A DNA stretch of 64,000 bases from Nocardioides sp. zg-1228 (GTDB lineage Bacteria > Actinomycetota > Actinomycetes > Propionibacteriales > Nocardioidaceae), in contig NZ_CP070961.1 in NCBI RefSeq assembly GCF_017086465.1, forward strand, positions 930,001 through 994,000, written 5' to 3'. The notes beneath the pieces are model-generated. The model did no database searches. It saw nothing but the letters and a program-made list of their open reading frames with translations, and was not told the DNA's origin. The translations under genes were made by a program, and so were the position numbers. Positions within the stretch are counted from its first letter, which is position 1. Each line of letters opens with the position of its first letter. This document shows positions 16,959 through 25,221 of this stretch, piece by piece.

Positions 16959-17999
16959 TCAGGACACCCATTCCTTCACCTGCGCCACGGTGGCGGCAGG
17001 GTCCTCGCTGACGGGCGTGATGTTGAGGTCGGTGACGCCGGCCTCGCGGAACGCCTCGATCCGCTCCTTGACGTACGACGCCGGGCCGACGAGGTTGGCG
17101 GCCTCGAGCCACTCGGTCGGCACCAGCGCCTCGGCCTCCCGCTTCTTGCCGGAGAGGTAGAGCTCCTGGATCTGCTCGGCCTCCCGCTCGTAGCCGTAGG
17201 CGCGCGCGACGTCGTTGTAGAAGTTCTTGCCCTTGGCGCCCATGCCGCCGACGTAGAGCGCGAAGATCGGGCGCGCGAAGTCGAGGAGCGAGGTGGTGTC
17301 GGGACCATCGCCGATGGAGACCATGCCCCCGGCCATCACCTGCAGCGGGCCCAGGCCGGGCTGGCGCTTCGCGGTGCCCGCCGCCAGGGCGCCGCCCCAC
17401 ACGCGGTGCGCCTTCTCGGGGTGGAAGAGGTGGGGGATCCAGCCGTCGGCGATCGCGGCGGTCTGCTCGACGTTCTTCGGGCCCAGCGCGGCGATCCAGA
17501 TCGGGACGGTGTCGCGCTCGGGACGGTTGAGCAGCTTGAGCGGCTTGCCGAGGCCGGTGACCGCTCCGTGCTCCTTGTCGAGCGGCAGGTGGAACTCCCC
17601 GGCGGCCGACAGCGGCTCGCGCCTCAGGCCGCTGCGGATGATCTCGACGACCTCGGCGGTGCGCGCCATCGGCCGGCTGTAGGGCACGCCGTGGAAGCCC
17701 TCGACCACCTGCGGACCGCTCACGCCGAGGCCCAGGATCGCCCGACCCTGGCTGACGTTGTCGAGCCCGGCGGCGGTCTGGAGCAGGGCGCCGGGCGTGC
17801 GGGAGTAGATGTTGAGGATGCCCGAGCCGATCCGGACGGTCTCCGTCTTCGCGGCCAGGTAGCCCATCAGCGTGGGCGAGTCGAAGCCGTAGGCCTCTGC
17901 GACCCACACGCTGTCGAGGCCGGCCCGCTCGAGCGCGACGACCTCGTCGGCCGCCGTGCGGGGGTTGCCGTCGTACATCAGCAGGGAGGCGAGGCGCAT
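16959..17999 (-). CDS. LLM-class F420-dependent oxidoreductase
   Basis: The 346-residue product is a luciferase-like TIM-barrel enzyme of the class that uses F420 or FMN. It starts MRLASLLMYDG and has LERAGLDSVWVAEAYGFDSPTLMGYLAAKTETVRIGSGI, LDNVSQGRAILGLGVSGPQVVEGFHG, and PIWIAALGPKNVEQTAAIADGWIP, all typical barrel and cofactor segments. In actinobacteria these enzymes often sit with acyl-CoA dehydrogenases in lipid or sterol breakdown; the substrate here is unknown. Its start lies seven bases from a perfect inverted repeat, so it is the first gene of a regulated two- or three-gene operon. Confidence 0.88.
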   Translation of the reverse strand: MRLASLLMYDGNPRTAADEVVALERAGLDSVWVAEAYGFDSPTLMGYLAAKTETVRIGSGILNIYSRTPGALLQTAAGLDNVSQGRAILGLGVSGPQVVEGFHGVPYSRPMARTAEVVEIIRSGLRREPLSAAGEFHLPLDKEHGAVTGLGKPLKLLNRPERDTVPIWIAALGPKNVEQTAAIADGWIPHLFHPEKAHRVWGGALAAGTAKRQPGLGPLQVMAGGMVSIGDGPDTTSLLDFARPIFALYVGGMGAKGKNFYNDVARAYGYEREAEQIQELYLSGKKREAEALVPTEWLEAANLVGPASYVKERIEAFREAGVTDLNITPVSEDPAATVAQVKEWVS

Positions 18000-18005
18000 G
18001 CAGCA

Positions 18006-18030
18006 ATCGTGACAGTGCCGCTGTCACGAT
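18006..18030 (-). promoter_or_regulatory. Palindromic operator before the LLM/acyl-CoA dehydrogenase operon
   Basis: Arms ATCGTGACAG (18006-18015) and CTGTCACGAT (18021-18030) are perfect inverted repeats around TGCCG, six bases upstream of the LLM gene's ATG. The TGACAG/CTGTCA half-sites and spacing resemble TetR-family operators that control acyl-CoA metabolism in actinobacteria. No T-run follows and a start codon does, so it is more likely an operator than a terminator. Confidence 0.6.
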
Positions 18031-18052
18031 GGCAAGGGTCGCCGCGTGGTGC

Positions 18053-18613
18053 TCAGCGGCCCAGGTCGGGCACCACCTCGGCACCGGGGAGGCCGGCGAG
18101 CGCGGGCCCGGGCACCAGCAGCTTGGAGCGGCGTACGCCGCTGCCGATCACCACGACCGGCTCGGCGAGCAGCGCCTCGTGCACCAGCACGCGCCACCCG
18201 GACGGGAGCCCGACCGGGGTGATGCCGCCGTGCTCCATGCCGGTCTCGGCCACCGCGCGCTCCATGGGGAGGAACGACGCCTTGCGCACGTCGAGCATCC
18301 GGCGCACGAGCGTGTTGACCTCGGCCCGCGTGTCGGCACGCACCACGCACGCCGCGACCCGCTCCTCGCCGGCCCGCGAGCCCGCCACGACGACGCAGTT
18401 GCCGCTGGCGGTCATCGCGATGCCGTAGGCCTCGCTCATCGCGGCGGTGTCGGCGAGGTCGGGGGCGATCTCGACGACCGCCACGTCGGTGGCGCCCGGC
18501 CACGAGTCGAGCGCCGCGGCGACGGGCGGCGCGAGCAGCTCGGGGTGCTCGGTGGCCGGCAGGGACGTCAGGGAGGGGAGGCTGGGGAGCGTCACGGGGC
18601 CATCATCCGCCAT
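18053..18613 (-). CDS. YbaK/EbsC-type aminoacyl-tRNA deacylase-like protein
   Basis: The 186-residue protein matches the YbaK/ProX editing fold, which removes wrongly attached amino acids from tRNA. It shows CVVVAGSRAGEERVAACVVRADTRA, VRRMLDVRKASFLPMERAVAETGMEHGGITPVGLP (helix plus the conserved GGITPVG loop), and VVVIGSGVRRSKLLVPGPAL. ATG 18613 is possible, but GTG 18595, giving VTLPSLPSL, is an equally good start. It lies upstream of, and points toward, the LLM gene, separated by the operator palindrome. Confidence 0.78.
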   Translation of the reverse strand: MADDGPVTLPSLPSLTSLPATEHPELLAPPVAAALDSWPGATDVAVVEIAPDLADTAAMSEAYGIAMTASGNCVVVAGSRAGEERVAACVVRADTRAEVNTLVRRMLDVRKASFLPMERAVAETGMEHGGITPVGLPSGWRVLVHEALLAEPVVVIGSGVRRSKLLVPGPALAGLPGAEVVPDLGR

Positions 18614-18672
18614 TCATCCCGACGCCATCTCGGCACCACCGCCGGGTCGCCCGCGGCGGGCACGGTGGTGCC

Positions 18673-19713
18673 GTGACGGTGACTCGCGAGGCCCCCCGGG
18701 CCAGGACGGTCTCGACCTCGTCGTTGGTCGCGACCCCTGCCGTGGTTGCGCACCGCGGCGCCAGCGGGCACCGTCCCGAGCACACGCTCGGCGCCTATCG
18801 CACGGCCATCCGGATGGACGTCGACGACATCGAGGTCGACCTCGTCGCCACCCGCGACGGGGTGCTCGTGGCGCGCCACGACCTGGACCTGGGGGCGACC
18901 ACCGACGTGGCCGACCACCCCCGGCTGGCGCACCTGCGCCGCACCCGCAGCATCGACGGGGTCGACCAGCGGGCCTGGTTCGTCCAGGACCTCACGCTGG
19001 CCGAGGTCACGACGCTCGCCGCCCGTGAGCGGATGCCCGCCACCCGCCCGGCCAGCGCGGCCTACGACGGGACGGAGGGGGTGCCGAGCCTCACCGAGGT
19101 GCTGGCGATGGCCGGTGCGGAGTCGGCCAGGCGGGGTCGGCCCGTCGGGCTGATGCTCGAGCTCAAGCACGCCGCCCACCACGACGCGGCGGGGCTGCCG
19201 CTCGAGGTGCCGCTCCTGCGCGGCCTCGCCCGGCACGGCCTCGACGACCCCTGGGCGCGGGTGACGCTGATGTCCTTCGAGTCGCCCGTCCTGCGACGCC
19301 TGACCCGCCTGACCCGGCTCCCGTTGGTGCAGCTGCTGGCGCCGGGGCACCTGCCGCCGCCGGAGGAGCTCGACAAGATCGACGAGTACGCCGACGGAGT
19401 CGGCGCGCACACCTCCCTGGTGCTCCCGCGCGACGGCGGGGGAGCGATCGGCGCGCCGTCCACGCTCGTGCGCGATGCCCACCGGCGCGGGCTGACGGTC
19501 CACGCGTGGACCGTGCGCGCGGAGAACCGCTTCCTGCCCACCAACCTCCGCCGCGGTCATGCCCGCGACGCACCCGGTGACATGGCAGCCGAGGTGCGGG
19601 CGCTGCTCGCTGCCGGGGTCGACGGCGTGATCACCGACCACCCCCAGGAGGCGCTGGCCGTGGTGCGGGAGGTGCAAGGCAACGCCTCGCACCGGCGTAC
19701 GCTCGCCCCGTGA
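18673..19713 (+). CDS. Glycerophosphodiester phosphodiesterase
   Basis: This 346-residue TIM-barrel hydrolase splits glycerophosphodiesters into glycerol 3-phosphate and an alcohol. The catalytic and metal residues are visible: VVAHRGASGHRPEHT with His27, Arg28 and Glu36, DDIEVDLVATRDGVLVARHD with the acidic pair and second His, and LMLELKH. The C-terminal GVDGVITDHPQEAL closes the barrel. No signal peptide is present, pointing to a cytoplasmic enzyme. GTG 18673 starts it, and its stop overlaps the start of the next gene by four bases. Confidence 0.9.
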   Translation: MTVTREAPRARTVSTSSLVATPAVVAHRGASGHRPEHTLGAYRTAIRMDVDDIEVDLVATRDGVLVARHDLDLGATTDVADHPRLAHLRRTRSIDGVDQRAWFVQDLTLAEVTTLAARERMPATRPASAAYDGTEGVPSLTEVLAMAGAESARRGRPVGLMLELKHAAHHDAAGLPLEVPLLRGLARHGLDDPWARVTLMSFESPVLRRLTRLTRLPLVQLLAPGHLPPPEELDKIDEYADGVGAHTSLVLPRDGGGAIGAPSTLVRDAHRRGLTVHAWTVRAENRFLPTNLRRGHARDAPGDMAAEVRALLAAGVDGVITDHPQEALAVVREVQGNASHRRTLAP

Positions 19714-21398
19714 CCCACGCCGGCGCCCCCTCGACCCCGCTCCTCGAGCGCATCCGCGCATCGGTGATCGGCGACGACCAGGTGATGCACGGCCCCTACG
19801 GACCCCGGCGCGTCACCTACGCCGACTACACCGCGTCGGGTCGCAGCCTGAGCTTCATCGAGGACTTCATCCGCACCGAGGTGCTGCCGGCCTACGCCAA
19901 CACCCACACCGAGGCGAGCGGCACCGGCCTCCAGACGACCCGGCTGCGCGAGGACGCGCGGCGGATCATCCGCGACGCCGTCGGTGGCGACGAGGAGACG
20001 GTCGTCGTCTTCTGCGGGTCCGGCAGCACCGCGGCCATCGACAAGATGATCGGCATCCTCGGCCTCCGCGTGCCCTCCACCCTCGAGGACCGCTACGCCC
20101 TCAGCGACGCGATCCCCGCCGACGAGCGCCCGGTGGTCTTCCTCGGCCCGTTCGAGCACCACTCCAACGAGGTGAGCTGGCGCGAGACCATCGCCGACGT
20201 CGTCACCATCCACGAGGACGCCGACGGCCGGGTCTCGCTCGACCACCTCCGCGAGGAGCTCGATCGCCACGCCGACCGGCCCCTCAAGATCGGCTCGTTC
20301 TCGGCTGCCTCCAACGTGACCGGCATCGTCACCGACACCGAGGGCGTCGCCGACCTGCTGCACCAGCACGGCGCGCTGAGCTTCTGGGACTTCGCCGCGT
20401 GCGCGCCCTACGTCGACATCGAGATGTACGGGCCGGGTGGCTCGCACAAGGACGCGATCTTCCTCAGCCCCCACAAGTTCATCGGCGGCCCCGGCACCCC
20501 CGGGGTCCTCGTCGTGCGCCGCGAGCTCATGGCCAACCGGGTGCCGGTCGTGCCCGGCGGCGGCACGGTGATGTACGTCAACACCTCCGAGCACCGCTAC
20601 CTCGACGACCCGGCGCACCGGGAGGAGGGCGGCACCCCCGCGATCGTGGAGTCCATCCGCGCCGGGCTGGTCTTCCAGCTCAAGCAGGCCGTCGGGGTGG
20701 AGACGATCCAGCAGCACGAGGAGGAGCTGCTCGGGCGGGCCGTGGAGGCGTGGGTCGCCGAGCCGACCATCCAGATCCTCGGCAACCTCGACTCCCAGCG
20801 GCTCTCGATCGTCTCCTTCGTCATCAAGGCGCCCGACGGCGCCTACCTGCACCACAACTTCGTCGTCGCGCTCCTCAACGACCTGTTCGGCATCCAGACG
20901 CGCGGCGGCTGCTCGTGCGCCGGCCCCTACGGGCACCGCCTGCTCGACATCGACCTCGACCGCAGCCACCGCTTCGAGGCCCAGATCGCCGGCGGGTGCG
21001 AGGGCATCAAGCCCGGCTGGGTGCGGGTCAACTTCAACTACTTCCTCGACGAGGAGGTCTTCACCTACGTCGTGGAGGCGGTGCGGCTCGTCGCCCGCGA
21101 GGGCTGGCGGCTGCTCGGCGACTACCGGTTCGACCCCCTCACCGGCCTGTGGCACCACCGCACCGGCCCGGTCGAGCCGCCGCTGCGCCTGACCGACGTG
21201 ACCTACGGCCCCGACGGCACGATGACCTGGCCGACGCACCCGCAGACGGCCCCCGTCTCGGTGCTCCGTGAGCACCTCGACGAGGGCCGCGCGATCATGG
21301 CCGCCGCGTCGCCGCCCGACTGGTCCGACACCGCCCACCTCGACGAGGACTTCGACGCCCTCAGGTGGTTCGCGCTGCCCGCCTGCTCCCTGGGCTAG
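19710..21398 (+). CDS. Class V aminotransferase / cysteine-desulfurase-like PLP enzyme
   Basis: The 562-residue protein is a fold-type I PLP enzyme of the class V group. Early motifs are YADYTASGRSLSFIEDFI and ANTHTEASGTG; VVVFCGSGSTAAIDKMI binds the cofactor phosphate; FWDFAACAPYVDIEMYG holds the ring-stacking Asp; and FLSPHKFIGGPGTPGVLV carries the Schiff-base Lys256. A CSCAGPYGH motif follows, where Cys could be a persulfide carrier. It is longer than SufS/NifS (about 400 residues) because of C-terminal extensions. It may release sulfur or selenium, or act as an epimerase-like relative. Its GTG overlaps the phosphodiesterase stop. Confidence 0.82.
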   Translation: MTHAGAPSTPLLERIRASVIGDDQVMHGPYGPRRVTYADYTASGRSLSFIEDFIRTEVLPAYANTHTEASGTGLQTTRLREDARRIIRDAVGGDEETVVVFCGSGSTAAIDKMIGILGLRVPSTLEDRYALSDAIPADERPVVFLGPFEHHSNEVSWRETIADVVTIHEDADGRVSLDHLREELDRHADRPLKIGSFSAASNVTGIVTDTEGVADLLHQHGALSFWDFAACAPYVDIEMYGPGGSHKDAIFLSPHKFIGGPGTPGVLVVRRELMANRVPVVPGGGTVMYVNTSEHRYLDDPAHREEGGTPAIVESIRAGLVFQLKQAVGVETIQQHEEELLGRAVEAWVAEPTIQILGNLDSQRLSIVSFVIKAPDGAYLHHNFVVALLNDLFGIQTRGGCSCAGPYGHRLLDIDLDRSHRFEAQIAGGCEGIKPGWVRVNFNYFLDEEVFTYVVEAVRLVAREGWRLLGDYRFDPLTGLWHHRTGPVEPPLRLTDVTYGPDGTMTWPTHPQTAPVSVLREHLDEGRAIMAAASPPDWSDTAHLDEDFDALRWFALPACSLG

Positions 21399-21401
21399 GC
21401 A

Positions 21402-21785
21402 TCACGGCTGGGAGCGCGCCGGCCCTCGCCCGGTGGGCCAGACGGTGGCGGCGAGCCCGGCGGCGCCGGCCACGAGCCACGGCATCGGCATCAGCCAGCG
21501 CAGCTGGTGGGTCTCCACCACGTCGCCCTGCAGGAGCGCCCACACCACCACCATGCCGGCGAAGGCGACGCCCATCACGAGCTGGCCGACGTTGACCGGG
21601 TGCAGGCCCGTGGCGCGGGCGGGTGCGTCGAGAGGGCCGGTCATCGGCTCGTCGTACGCCGTCGGCCAGGCGTCCGGCCCGGCGGTGGCGTCCACCGGGG
21701 CGCCGGTGTCGTAGGAGAACGCGTCGAGTCCCGCGGGGCGGAGCTCGTCGTTCCGGTGGTCGTTCTGGTTCTCGTTGTCGCTCAT
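21402..21785 (-). CDS. Small membrane protein
   Basis: This 127-residue protein has a hydrophilic, Asp/Asn-rich N-terminus of about 65 residues and two transmembrane segments: VGQLVMGVAFAGMVVVWALL (about 66-85) and WLVAGAAGLAATVWPTG (about 103-119). It follows the PspC gene by 11 bases on the same strand, so the two probably form one transcript. No family is recognised. It may be a small partner of the PspC-type protein, which is inference from position only. Confidence 0.65.
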   Translation of the reverse strand: MSDNENQNDHRNDELRPAGLDAFSYDTGAPVDATAGPDAWPTAYDEPMTGPLDAPARATGLHPVNVGQLVMGVAFAGMVVVWALLQGDVVETHQLRWLMPMPWLVAGAAGLAATVWPTGRGPARSQP

Positions 21786-21796
21786 GGCAGTGCTCC

Positions 21797-22990
21797 TCAG
21801 GCCGCTTCGCGGACGACGACCTCGCCGCCGACCAGGTCGATGGTGATGGACATGTCGGGGACGCCGTCGCCGCCGTCGACGAAGCCCTCCTGGCTGATGG
21901 CGAAGCCCCCGCTGCGCTGGCCGAAGACCACGGCGCTGCCACCGACCACCTCGGCCCGGACGTCGACGTCCATCCCCTCGGGCACGATCACGTCGACCTG
22001 CCCGCCGACCGCGTCGATCGCGACGTCGCGGCCGTCGAGCCCGTCGACGTCGGAGACCCCGGAGAGGTCGAGCGTGAACCGGCCGCCCCCGAAGTCGTAC
22101 GTGTCCTCGACGCCCGCGGCGGTGGTCGGGGCGACGTAGCGGTTCTCGTCACCGATGGTGCTGTTGACGGTCGTCACGGCGGTGGTGATCGCCGCCACCA
22201 GGCCCAGCAGGATCAGGCCTCCGGCGCGACCCCAGAACGAGCCGAGCACCAGCATCACGGCGGTGATGCCGAGCGCCAGCGCCGGGTAGGCGCTGTCCGC
22301 GACCGTCACGCCGGCGACGTCGACCACGCCGAGGACGCCCTCGGCCAGCGCGATCAACGCAAGGGTGAACCAGAACAGGATCGGCCCGCGCCGGCGCGGG
22401 GTGCGCGGCTCCGGTCGCGGCGTGCGGGCGTAGGACGTCCACGCCGGGTCGGTGGGGGGTGCCCAGGCAGGCTCCGGCGGGGGAGCGTAGGCCGTGGGCT
22501 CCATGGGCCCCGCGTACGTGGTGCCGGCGCGTGGGGGCGGTGACCCCGGCTGCTTGCGGTGCAGGAACCACACCACGAGGGCGGCGACGATCGCCAGCGG
22601 CCACGGGAACCAGAAGGCGCCGGCCCAGTCGCTGAGCGCGGCGACCAGGGCGAGCACGCCGGCGGCGCCGAGGGCGATCGTCCGGTTGCGCTCGTCGAGG
22701 CCCAGCGGCTCGTCGGCGGTGCCCTCCTCGGGCACCAGGAGCCAGGCCGCGACGTAGACGATGAGTCCGGCGCCGCCGAAGAAGGCCCCCACCGCCAGCG
22801 CCACGCGCACGATGATCGGGTCGATGTCGAGGTGGCGGGCGATGCCGCCGGCCACGCCCGCGACGTACCGGTCGGTGACGCTGCGCCGGAGCCGGCCGAG
22901 ATCCTTCATCTCGTCGCGGGTGAGGCGAGGGCCCGACGGGGGAGGGGTGGCCTGGGCGGGCTGCTCGGCGGAGGGGTTGACGTCGTCCAT
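21797..22990 (-). CDS. PspC-domain membrane protein with C-terminal adhesin-like domain
   Basis: The 397-residue protein begins with a PspC domain: LRRSVTDRYVAGVAGGIARHLDIDPIIVRVALAVGAFFGGAGLIVYVAAWLLVPEEG is the full signature, at about residues 34-92. It then has two to four more membrane segments, a Pro-rich linker, and a C-terminal part of about 120 residues (IDAVGGQVDVIVPEGMDVDVRAEVVGGSAVVFG) that resembles the DUF2154/LiaF-like beta-helix. PspC/LiaF-type proteins sense or respond to envelope stress. ATG 22990 is preferred. It is divergent from a sensor kinase that also starts with a PspC domain, suggesting one shared stress-response unit. Confidence 0.85.
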   Translation of the reverse strand: MDDVNPSAEQPAQATPPPSGPRLTRDEMKDLGRLRRSVTDRYVAGVAGGIARHLDIDPIIVRVALAVGAFFGGAGLIVYVAAWLLVPEEGTADEPLGLDERNRTIALGAAGVLALVAALSDWAGAFWFPWPLAIVAALVVWFLHRKQPGSPPPRAGTTYAGPMEPTAYAPPPEPAWAPPTDPAWTSYARTPRPEPRTPRRRGPILFWFTLALIALAEGVLGVVDVAGVTVADSAYPALALGITAVMLVLGSFWGRAGGLILLGLVAAITTAVTTVNSTIGDENRYVAPTTAAGVEDTYDFGGGRFTLDLSGVSDVDGLDGRDVAIDAVGGQVDVIVPEGMDVDVRAEVVGGSAVVFGQRSGGFAISQEGFVDGGDGVPDMSITIDLVGGEVVVREAA

Positions 22991-23133
22991 GGCTCCACTC
23001 TCCCCGCGTGCGCCGCCCGCCACCATCGGGGACAGCCCTGATCCGTGCGGTGGTTCCCGGGGTGGGGGTCAGGGTCGGCTCGGGGTCGAACCTCATGGTC
23101 GCGGCCCTGCGCGCCTGCGACGATGGAGCCACG

Positions 23134-24492
23134 ATGAGCCATCCCCCGCCCCCCGCCCGCCCGGCCGCCCGCCCGTCCCGTCCGTCCCACCCGGACGAGC
23201 CGCGCCGCGCCTACCGCGACCTCTCCGCACCCCTGGTGGGCGGGGTGGCCTCGGGCCTGGCGCGCCACCTCGGGCTGCCGGTGCTCTGGGTGCGGGGGTT
23301 CTTCGTCGCGACCGCGTTCCTCGGCGGCTTCGGACTCATCCTCTACGCCGGCCTGTGGGTGTTCCTGCCCGCCGGTCAGCACTTCGAGGTCGGCGCTCCC
23401 GGCCTGGAGAGCGCGACCCGCACCGGCAAGCGTCCCGGGCGCCGCTCGCTGCTGCGCGACGCCGGGCCCGCGGTCGCGCTCGGCGCCCTCTTCCTCGGCG
23501 TGGTGCTCGGCGTCGAGGCCCTGTTCGGCCAGGGGGCCCTGTTCTGGCCGGTGGTCCTCGCGATCGCCGGCGTCGGACTGCTCTGGCGCCAGGCCGACGA
23601 GGCGCAGCGCGAGCGCTGGATGGACTCCTCGGGCCGCATCGACCCGTTCCGGGCGATCTTCGGCAACGGCGGCTGGGCCGCCTACGGCCGCATCGCGGCC
23701 GGGCTGGGACTCATCGTCACCGCGCTCGTCGTCTTCGCCCTCGCCGGCCGCGCGACGATCGCGGTCCCCGTCGTGGTCGCGGGGCTGCTGGGGCTGCTCG
23801 GCCTGGCCATCGTGGTCGGCCCGTGGGTCCTGCGCCTGGTCAACGACCTCGGCGCCGAGCGGGCCGAGCGGGTGCGCACCCAGGAGCGCGCCGACATGGC
23901 CGCGCACCTGCACGACTCGGTGCTCCAGACCCTCGCGCTCATCCAGAAGAACGCCCACGACGCCACCACCGTCGCCCGGCTCGCCCGCTCGCAGGAGCGC
24001 GACCTGCGCCAGTGGCTCTTCGAGGCCGACACCCCCGACACCACCACGCTCGCCGGTGCACTCAAGGAGATGGCCGCCGACGTCGAGTCGCAGCACCCCG
24101 TCGTCGTCGACGTCGTCACCGTCGGCGACTGCGACCTCGACGAGTCGCTGCGCCCCGTCGTCCTCGCGGCCCGCGAGGCCGTGGTCAACGCCGCCAAGCA
24201 CGCCGGAACCCAGCGTGCCGACGTCTACGCCGAGACCACCCCGGGAGCCGTCGACGTGTTCGTGCGCGACCGCGGCGCCGGCTTCGACCCTGGCGCCGTC
24301 GCCGCCGACCGCCACGGCGTCCGCAGCAGCATCGTGGACCGGTTGGCGCGCCACGGCGGCAGCGCGGACGTACGCTCGGCACCCGGTGAGGGGACCGAGG
24401 TGCGCCTGCACATGCCGCGCGCTCCCCAACGGCACGACCGCCCGCACGACCGCCCGCACGACAGCCCGCCCGACCGCGAGGAGACCCGATGA
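23134..24492 (+). CDS. PspC-domain sensor histidine kinase
   Basis: The 452-residue kinase has an N-terminal PspC domain (APLVGGVASGLARHLGLPVLWVRGFFVATAFLGGFG, about 31-70), several membrane segments up to about residue 240, then a HisKA_3 helix with His260 in HLHDSVLQ. The HATPase domain has REAVVNAAKHAG (N box) and RDRGAGFD (G1). The tail has a short HDRP repeat. This is the NarX/LiaS-like class that phosphorylates NarL-type regulators. ATG 23134 has GGAG nearby. The stop overlaps the response-regulator start by four bases (ATGA). It probably detects membrane stress through the PspC region. Confidence 0.9.
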   Translation: MSHPPPPARPAARPSRPSHPDEPRRAYRDLSAPLVGGVASGLARHLGLPVLWVRGFFVATAFLGGFGLILYAGLWVFLPAGQHFEVGAPGLESATRTGKRPGRRSLLRDAGPAVALGALFLGVVLGVEALFGQGALFWPVVLAIAGVGLLWRQADEAQRERWMDSSGRIDPFRAIFGNGGWAAYGRIAAGLGLIVTALVVFALAGRATIAVPVVVAGLLGLLGLAIVVGPWVLRLVNDLGAERAERVRTQERADMAAHLHDSVLQTLALIQKNAHDATTVARLARSQERDLRQWLFEADTPDTTTLAGALKEMAADVESQHPVVVDVVTVGDCDLDESLRPVVLAAREAVVNAAKHAGTQRADVYAETTPGAVDVFVRDRGAGFDPGAVAADRHGVRSSIVDRLARHGGSADVRSAPGEGTEVRLHMPRAPQRHDRPHDRPHDSPPDREETR

Positions 24493-25154
24493 ACCAGGCC
24501 AGCCCAGAGCGTCCCGTGCGCGTCGTCCTCGTCGACGACCATGCGATGTTCCGCGCCGGGGTGCGTGCCGAGCTCGCCGCGAGCGGTGCGGGGCTGGTCG
24601 AGGTCGTCGGCGAGGCGGCCGACGCCGACGCCGCGGTCGCCGTGGTGCGCGAGCTGCAGCCGCAGGTGGTGCTGCTCGACGTGCACCTGCCCGGCGGTGG
24701 CGGCGTCGAGGTGATGCGGCGCCATCCGGCGCCCGACACCCTCTACCTGGCGCTCTCGGTCTCCGACGCCGCCGAGGACGTCATCGGCACCATCCGCGGG
24801 GGTGCGCGCGGCTACGTCACCAAGACGATCACGGGCCCCGAGCTCGTCGACGCCATCCTGCGCGTCGCGGGCGGCGACGCGGTGTTCTCCCCGCGGCTGG
24901 CCGGGTTCGTGCTCGACGCGTTCGCCGGCTCCATCGACGTCGCCGCCGTCGACGAGGACCTCGACCGCCTCACCGAGCGCGAGCGTGAGGTGATGCGCCT
25001 GATCGCCCGCGGCTACGCCTACAAGGAGGTCGCCAAGGAGCTCTTCATCTCGGTCAAGACGGTCGAGACCCACATGTCGTCGGTGCTGCGCAAGCTCCAG
25101 CTGTCGAGTCGCCACGAGCTGACCAAGTGGGCCTCCGACCGCCGCCTGCTCTGA
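24489..25154 (+). CDS. NarL/LuxR-family response regulator
   Basis: The 221-residue protein has a receiver domain with the acidic pair VDDHAMFRAG near 15-18, phosphoacceptor Asp64 in VVLLDVHLPGG, and the conserved Lys in GYVTKTITG. A C-terminal LuxR helix-turn-helix (LTEREREVMRLIARGYAYKEVAKELFISVKTVETHMSSVL-type, from about 158) binds DNA. It is the partner of the kinase it overlaps. The divergent PspC-protein gene is the obvious candidate target, which is inference. Confidence 0.92.
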   Translation: MNQASPERPVRVVLVDDHAMFRAGVRAELAASGAGLVEVVGEAADADAAVAVVRELQPQVVLLDVHLPGGGGVEVMRRHPAPDTLYLALSVSDAAEDVIGTIRGGARGYVTKTITGPELVDAILRVAGGDAVFSPRLAGFVLDAFAGSIDVAAVDEDLDRLTEREREVMRLIARGYAYKEVAKELFISVKTVETHMSSVLRKLQLSSRHELTKWASDRRLL

Positions 25155-25221
25155 GCGGCACCGCGCCCGTCCGGGTGGGCGGCGATTGACAAAGCCCTCG
25201 CCGAGGCGCTGGGGTCGGGGA

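Noticed and set aside
24435..24480. Short 12-base tandem repeat as a possible regulatory repeat
   Set aside because: It lies inside the sensor-kinase gene and only encodes the HDRP-type low-complexity tail.
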